Shown here piece after piece: positions 6,446-6,637 of a stretch of 6,637 nucleotides of DNA. Both the position numbers and the translations under genes were made by a program. The first letter of the stretch is position 1; every line of letters starts with the position of its first letter. Source of the stretch: Candidatus Magasanikbacteria bacterium CG_4_10_14_0_8_um_filter_42_12 (lineage in GTDB: Bacteria; Patescibacteriota; Patescibacteriia; Magasanikbacterales; UBA922); NCBI GenBank assembly GCA_002784795.1, contig PFLZ01000001.1, forward strand, positions 1 through 6,637. Reading direction: 5' to 3'. The notes under the pieces were generated by a model. It was not told where the DNA came from. It was given only the letters and a program-made list of their open reading frames with translations, and searched no databases.

Positions 6446-6486
6446 TCGTTGTTGGAGTACGTCGAATCCGCGCCGTACTGACATAG
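6427..6486 (+). pseudogene. Relic of a second alaS 3' end
   Basis: Read in the frame beginning at 6427, these 60 bases encode VTKEEIVVVGVRRIRAVLT followed by TAG. The intact alaS ends ITKEEAVSAGVRRIRAILE followed by TAA (4240-4299). Thirteen of 19 residues are identical and the stops align exactly. By hand count 37 of 60 bases match. Of the 13 identical residues, six use the same codon and seven differ only synonymously, the signature of two alaS genes that diverged under selection rather than a recent copy. GVRRIRA is characteristic of the end of the AlaRS/AlaX editing domain. Upstream of 6427 the similarity disappears into the glycosyltransferase, whose last five sense codons and stop lie over the relic in another frame. 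It has no start and cannot encode a functional enzyme. Confidence 0.8.
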
Positions 6487-6525
6487 TATCCAAACACATG
6501 TGAGGGAAAGTGCTGGTATTCCCCC

Positions 6526-6535
6526 TTGCTATAAT
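6526..6535 (+). promoter_or_regulatory. Extended -10 promoter element
   Basis: A perfect TATAAT at 6530-6535 is preceded by TG one base upstream (TTGC at 6526-6529), giving an extended -10. At 17-bp spacing the -35 position reads AAAGTG (6507-6512), a poor match, which is common when the -10 is extended. A second overlapping possibility is TTGCTA (6526-6531) paired with TATACT (6549-6554) at 17 bp. Both read rightward, presumably toward a gene starting beyond the window. Confidence 0.45.
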
Positions 6536-6598
6536 GGAAAAAATTGACTATACTAATACATATTCTAACTTATTCACATATCTCGGCATACTATCGAC

Positions 6599-6627
6599 TT
6601 GACAGGAAAAATGCTTTCCTGTAGACT
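6599..6627 (+). promoter_or_regulatory. Candidate promoter with an operator-like inverted repeat in its spacer
   Basis: A perfect -35 TTGACA (6599-6604) is followed at exactly 17 bp by TAGACT (6622-6627, 4 of 6 to TATAAT). Lying between and touching both boxes is a perfect inverted repeat, ACAGGAAA (6602-6609), loop AATGC, TTTCCTGT (6615-6622). It is positioned where a dimeric repressor would block RNA polymerase. The predicted start is near 6634, so the transcript would leave the window. The repeat could instead act as an RNA or DNA hairpin, but no T-run follows it. Confidence 0.4.
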
Positions 6628-6637
6628 TGTGCCTAGA

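Larger units (their letters stand above)
6487..6637. other. Non-coding region between the operon and the next gene
   Basis: After the relic stop this stretch contains no convincing coding sequence and no RNA gene that I recognise. It holds two rightward promoter candidates and one inverted repeat, so it looks like the upstream region of a gene beginning past 6637. No strong intrinsic terminator for the preceding operon is visible. A 5-bp GGGAA/TTCCC stem (6504-6523) is not followed by a T-run. Confidence 0.55.

Noticed and set aside
6504..6523. GGGAA/TTCCC hairpin after the glycosyltransferase as a terminator
   Set aside because: The stem is five base pairs with a 10-nt loop and is followed by CC and then the TATAAT box instead of a T-run.
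6534..6602. 22-codon ATG frame starting inside the TATAAT box
   Set aside because: The ATG overlaps the promoter element, so a transcript from it would not include the start. The peptide has no notable features.
1..6637. CRISPR array, tRNA or rRNA genes, insertion sequence or integrase
   Set aside because: No spaced direct repeats, cloverleaf-like sequence, ribosomal RNA segments, transposase motifs or terminal inverted repeats were seen on either strand.

Overview
The window looks like bacterial chromosome from a small-genome lineage, most likely the Candidate Phyla Radiation (Patescibacteria, Parcubacteria-like). The basis is indirect. The DNA is AT-rich and every gene lies on the + strand with gaps of 10 nt or fewer, or an overlap. 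No start codon has a good Shine-Dalgarno sequence. The alanyl-tRNA synthetase ends straight after its editing domain, and a GC-rich palindrome is embedded in frame in a housekeeping gene. No rRNA or tRNA marker is present, so the taxonomy is an inference.

Layout. Positions 1-156 are a leader with a 6-bp inverted repeat and a sigma70-type promoter (-35 at 103-108, -10 at 126-131). The promoter appears to drive one long operon. 157-1086 encodes a fusion of a three-helix PQ-loop/SemiSWEET-like membrane domain with an HD phosphohydrolase domain. 1090-2187 is mnmA (tRNA 2-thiouridylase). 2198-2311 is a 37-codon single-span membrane peptide gene whose TAA overlaps the alaS ATG by one base (TAATG). 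2311-4299 is a compact alaS carrying a perfect 30-bp palindrome as ten extra in-frame codons. 4301-4747 is a GtrA-family membrane protein. 4754-6445 is a GT-C membrane glycosyltransferase that resembles mycobacterial arabinofuranosyltransferase AftA in both halves. 6487-6637 is non-coding and carries promoter-like elements for a gene beyond the window.

The most notable observation is a second copy of the alaS 3' end at 6427-6486, immediately downstream of and overlapping the glycosyltransferase stop. It encodes VTKEEIVVVGVRRIRAVLT-stop, against ITKEEAVSAGVRRIRAILE-stop at the true alaS end: 13 of 19 residues are identical, and about half of those codons differ only synonymously. The gtrA-glycosyltransferase pair therefore sits between two diverged copies of the same gene tail. 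That is what would remain if a related lineage's DNA (alaS end plus gtrA plus glycosyltransferase) had recombined into alaS and left the old tail behind.

Functionally, the left part concerns tRNA: MnmA thiolates U34 and AlaRS charges tRNA-Ala. The right part concerns the cell surface: a lipid-linked sugar translocator or helper plus a polyprenyl-phosphosugar-dependent transferase. The same pairing occurs in the mycobacterial arabinogalactan locus (Rv3789, a GtrA-family protein, near Rv3792/AftA). The HD fusion and the small membrane peptide have no obvious pathway link.
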